This document shows positions 6,097-8,334 of a DNA stretch of 8,334 nt, in pieces (positions within the stretch are counted from its first letter, which is position 1; every line of letters begins with the position of its first letter). The position numbers and the translations under genes are program-made. A model generated the notes under the pieces. The model saw only the letters and a program-made list of their open reading frames with translations. It was not told the origin of the DNA and ran no database searches. This DNA is from an uncultured Bacteroidota bacterium (GTDB taxonomy: Bacteria; Bacteroidota; Bacteroidia; Flavobacteriales; Flavobacteriaceae), in NCBI GenBank assembly GCA_903920835.1, contig CAIXNQ010000176.1, positions 1 through 8,334 on the forward strand. Direction: 5' to 3'.

Positions 6097-6099
6097 TTC

Positions 6100-6297
6100 T
6101 TAGATGATTCTTAATTGTTGTTTTACACTTTTCATATCAGTACTGTGTACTAATGCTGAGTGCGTTAACGCTAATTTGCGTTTCTTAGACTTTTTAGTCA
6201 AAATATGACTTTTAAAAGCATGCTTTCTTTTAATCTTTCCAGAGCCAGTAACTTTAAATCGTTTCTTAGCGCTAGATTTGGTTTTCATTTTAGGCAT
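6100..6297 (-). CDS. rpmI: 50S ribosomal protein L35
   Basis: This 65-residue, extremely basic protein is the normal size for L35, a small component of the large ribosomal subunit. It shows the family N-terminus MPKMKTKSSAKKRFKVTGSG followed by KIKRKHAFKSHILTKKSKKRKL (residues 21-42), rich in Lys, His and Ser as expected for rRNA contact. It starts at ATG 6297, lies between infC and rplT as in most bacteria, and ends with TAA. Spacers of 115 bases to infC and 167 bases to rplT are longer than usual, and both contain repeats. There is no terminator in either, so I infer continuous transcription. Confidence 0.97.
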   Translation of the reverse strand: MPKMKTKSSAKKRFKVTGSGKIKRKHAFKSHILTKKSKKRKLALTHSALVHSTDMKSVKQQLRII

Positions 6298-6344
6298 TTT
6301 TTCCTAGTTTTTTAATTTATTCTTACTTACTTATCTTTTAGTCT

Positions 6345-6400
6345 AAAGTAGAAAGTAGAAAAGTTGAAGGTCTCTTGCTGACTTTTAACTTTACGTCTTT
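6345..6400. repeat. short tandem and inverted repeats in the infC-rpmI spacer
   Basis: AAAGTAG is repeated at 6345-6351 and 6352-6358, followed by the variant AAAAGTTG at 6359-6366. Beyond an 11-16-base middle part the reverse theme appears as ACTTTTAACTTT at 6381-6392. The arms AAAAGT/ACTTTT or AAAGTT/AACTTT can pair, and an outer AGTCT (6340-6344) and AGACT (6409-6413) could close the structure. There is no T-run suggesting a terminator. Confidence 0.5.
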
Positions 6401-6412
6401 CCCCTCTAAGAC

Positions 6413-6967
6413 TTATTTTTTCTTTTTTGGAGCAATAAACATAATCATTCTCTTTCCTTCGAGAACTGGCATTGCTTCTACTTTTCCAAATTCTTCTAAA
6501 TCTGTAGCTAACCTCAAAAGTAAAATTTGACCTTGATCTTTATAGATAATTGATCTACCTTTAAAAAACACAAAAGCTTTGAGTTTAGAACCTTCTTTCA
6601 GAAATTTCTCAGCGTTTTTTCTTTTAAATTCGTAATCATGTTCATCTGTTTGGGGACCAAAACGAATTTCTTTTACAACAATTTGTGTAGATTTTGCTTT
6701 AAGTTCTTTTTCACGCTTTTTTTGCATGTAAACAAACTTTTTGTAATCCATTATTTTACAAACGGGCGGTTCAGCATTCGGAGATATTTCGACTAAATCT
6801 AATTCAAATTGGTCGGCTAATCTGAGCGCGTCAGCTATTTTAAAAACTCCTGGCTCTACATTTTCACCTACAAGTCGTACTTCGGGAACACGAATTAAAT
6901 TATTGATTCGATGGGCGTCTTTTTTTTCTACTCTAGGTTGATAACCTTTGTTACTTCTAATTGCTAT
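6413..6967 (-). CDS. infC: translation initiation factor IF-3, AUA start
   Basis: IF3 binds the 30S subunit, keeps it free of 50S and checks the initiator tRNA-start codon match. The full protein is 184 residues. The N-terminal domain begins AIRSNKGYQPRVEKKDAHRI (residues 2-21), continues with NNLIRVPEVRLVGENVEPGV and ALRLADQFELDLVEISPNAE, then the linker CKIMDYKKFVYMQKKREKEL (70-89), and the C-terminal domain with VKEIRFGPQTDEHDYEFKRK, FFKGRSIIYKDQG and EGKRMIMFIAPKKKK. The first ATG (6751) would discard the whole N-terminal domain, so it is not the start. No ATG, GTG or TTG exists in frame before the stop at 6980-6982. The codon directly before AIRSN is ATA at 6967-6965, exactly where the family has its initiator Met. 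Non-AUG starts are known for infC in other bacteria (AUU in E. coli) and let IF3 repress itself. The thrS stop lies 17 bases upstream. Confidence 0.93.
   Translation of the reverse strand: MAIRSNKGYQPRVEKKDAHRINNLIRVPEVRLVGENVEPGVFKIADALRLADQFELDLVEISPNAEPPVCKIMDYKKFVYMQKKREKELKAKSTQIVVKEIRFGPQTDEHDYEFKRKNAEKFLKEGSKLKAFVFFKGRSIIYKDQGQILLLRLATDLEEFGKVEAMPVLEGKRMIMFIAPKKKK
6965..6967 (-). promoter_or_regulatory. non-canonical AUA initiation codon of infC
   Basis: The minus strand reads TATAAAGCC-ATA-GCA-ATT-AGA. Codons of the AUA/AUU/AUC type are those IF3 itself discriminates against, so this site probably provides negative feedback on IF3 synthesis. There is no obvious Shine-Dalgarno sequence. 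The ATT two codons later is a second possible rare start but would remove the conserved AI pair. Confidence 0.7.
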
Positions 6968-6984
6968 GGCTTTATAATTTTAAA

Positions 6985-8334
6985 TTAAACTTCAAATGTT
7001 TTTAATGTTTTGCTAATTTCTTCATTTACAATTGCAGCAAATTCATCAATTGTAATAGTGCTGTTTCCTTTTCCTTCTTGACCATGACGTCTGATAGAAA
7101 TGGTGCCATTTTTCTCTTCTTCTTCGCCAACAATTATCATAAATGGCGTTTTTTGAACCTCAGCATCTCTAATTTTTCTTCCGATTGTTTCGTTTCGGTT
7201 GTCAATTAGGGCGCGAATTTCGTGATTTTCTAGCAAATCTAAAACTTTTTTCGCATAATTTTCATATTTCTCACTCAAAGACAATATTATAGCCTGCTCT
7301 GGCATTAACCAAAGCGGAAAATTTCCCGCTGTATGTTCTAGTAAAATTGCTATAAATCGTTCCATAGAACCGAATGGTGCTCTATGAATCATTACTGGTC
7401 TATGAAGTTTATCGTCAGAACCTTTATATGTTAATTCAAATCTTTCAGGCAAATTATAATCAACTTGAATTGTTCCAAGTTGCCAACTTCTACCTAAAGC
7501 GTCTTTTACCATAAAATCAAGCTTTGGTCCATAGAAAGCTGCTTCACCAGTTTCGATAACGTAATTCAAACCTTTATCTTTTGCTGCGCTGATGATTGCA
7601 TTTTCTGCTTTTTCCCAATTTTCGACACTTCCAATATATTTTTCTGGGGTTTCTAAATCACGAACAGAAACTTGAGCGGTGAAATTTTCAAATCCAAGAG
7701 AGCCAAAAACATAAAGCACTAAATCTATTACTTTTTTAAACTCAGAATCTAATTGGTCTGGTGTACAAAAAATATGGGCATCGTCTTGCGTAAATCCTCT
7801 AACACGAGTTAATCCGTGCAACTCACCACTTTGTTCATATCTATAAACTGTTCCAAATTCGGCATATCTTTTTGGTAAATCTTTATAAGACCAAGGTTTT
7901 GTATTGTAAATTTCACAGTGATGTGGGCAATTCATTGGTTTCAACAAAAACTCTTCTCCTTCTGCAGGTGTTGTTATTGGCTGAAAACTGTCAGCACCAT
8001 ATTTAGCATAATGACCCGAAGTTACATATAGTTCTTTTTGACCAATATGTGGTGTAACTACTTGTTCATAACCTGCTTTTTTCTGTGCTTTTTTTAGAAA
8101 TTGTTCAAGTCTATCTCTCAACGCAGCTCCTTTTGGCAACCACAATGGCAATCCTTGTCCTACTTTCTGAGAGAATGCAAAAAGGTCTAGTTCTTTTCCT
8201 AATTTTCTGTGATCTCTTCTTTTGGCTTCTTCAAGTAAAATTAAGTAATCGGTTAAATCTTTTTGTTTTGGAAATGAAATTCCATAAACACGAGTTAACT
8301 GCTTATTTTTTTCATCACCTCGCCAATAAGCGCC
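6985..8334 (-). CDS. thrS: threonyl-tRNA synthetase (5' end beyond the window)
   Basis: The window holds 449 C-terminal residues of a class II threonyl-tRNA synthetase, which charges tRNA-Thr. The frame stays open to the window edge and begins with GAYWRGDEKNKQLTRVYG, a typical sequence at the entry of the catalytic core. About 200 residues (TGS and editing domains) are therefore outside. Visible parts, in fragment numbering: motif 1 around KAGYEQVVTPHI (86-97), motif 2 RYAEFGTVYRYEQSGELHGL (156-175), motif 3 MIHRAPFGSMERFIAILLEH (315-334), and the C-terminal anticodon-binding domain with ALIDNRNETIGRKIRDAE. The zinc ligands expected from E. coli (Cys334, His385, His511) correspond to Cys136 (MNCPHH), His187 (DDAHIFC) and His317. 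A Leu TTG codon at 8151 can be mistaken for a start; it is internal (GQGLPLWLP). It is the promoter-proximal visible gene of the operon. Confidence 0.97.
   Translation of the reverse strand, partial: GAYWRGDEKNKQLTRVYGISFPKQKDLTDYLILLEEAKRRDHRKLGKELDLFAFSQKVGQGLPLWLPKGAALRDRLEQFLKKAQKKAGYEQVVTPHIGQKELYVTSGHYAKYGADSFQPITTPAEGEEFLLKPMNCPHHCEIYNTKPWSYKDLPKRYAEFGTVYRYEQSGELHGLTRVRGFTQDDAHIFCTPDQLDSEFKKVIDLVLYVFGSLGFENFTAQVSVRDLETPEKYIGSVENWEKAENAIISAAKDKGLNYVIETGEAAFYGPKLDFMVKDALGRSWQLGTIQVDYNLPERFELTYKGSDDKLHRPVMIHRAPFGSMERFIAILLEHTAGNFPLWLMPEQAIILSLSEKYENYAKKVLDLLENHEIRALIDNRNETIGRKIRDAEVQKTPFMIIVGEEEEKNGTISIRRHGQEGKGNSTITIDEFAAIVNEEISKTLKTFEV

Noticed and set aside
6413..6751. IF3 as a 112-residue protein starting at the first ATG
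   Set aside because: This would lack the whole N-terminal domain, which is encoded intact upstream in the same frame.
6985..8151. Threonyl-tRNA synthetase starting at 8151
   Set aside because: The codon is an internal TTG (Leu) and the conserved frame continues to the window edge.
1..8334. CRISPR array, insertion sequence, tRNA or integration site
   Set aside because: No regularly spaced direct repeats of the CRISPR type, no transposase, no cloverleaf sequence and no flanking target duplication were seen.

Overview
The window looks like a piece of chromosome from a flavobacterium-like member of the Bacteroidota. The DNA is AT-rich, starts lack clear Shine-Dalgarno sequences and sit behind A/T-rich leaders, one candidate promoter fits the Bacteroidota pattern (TTG, then TAnnTTTG), and the core proteins (IF3, L20, L35, ThrRS, dUTPase) read like flavobacterial versions. 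This assignment rests on remembered family sequences, not on a search.

Layout. (1) Plus strand, 161-2063: a polytopic membrane flippase of the polysaccharide-export (Wzx-like) group, starting at TTG, followed after one base by dut (dUTPase). (2) Minus strand, 2085-2438: a small uncharacterised protein convergent with dut, with a plausible promoter and an overlapping palindrome upstream. (3) A 363-bp AT-rich divergent intergenic region. (4) Plus strand, 2802-5333: a two-gene unit made of a 382-residue protein I do not recognise and a 453-residue protein. The second protein has a C-terminal third that looks like a Zc3h12a/MCPIP1-type NYN (PIN-like) ribonuclease domain, and an N-terminal part with two blocks of exact 14-residue repeats. 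Two hairpins follow; the second is a good bidirectional terminator. (5) Minus strand, 8334-5588: the translation operon thrS (cut by the window edge) - infC - rpmI - rplT, in the same order as in many bacteria.

How the parts work together. The thrS-infC-rpmI-rplT genes serve aminoacylation, initiation and the large ribosomal subunit. infC appears to start at a non-canonical AUA codon, which fits autogenous control by IF3. The flippase and dut are functionally unrelated housekeeping-type genes sharing a transcript. The part with no ready explanation is the unknown-protein/NYN-nuclease pair, and it is the best candidate for an undescribed system: a putative RNase fused to a short-repeat scaffold and translated from one transcript with a partner of unknown fold. 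The spacers inside the ribosomal operon also hold short tandem and inverted repeats that the genes do not explain.
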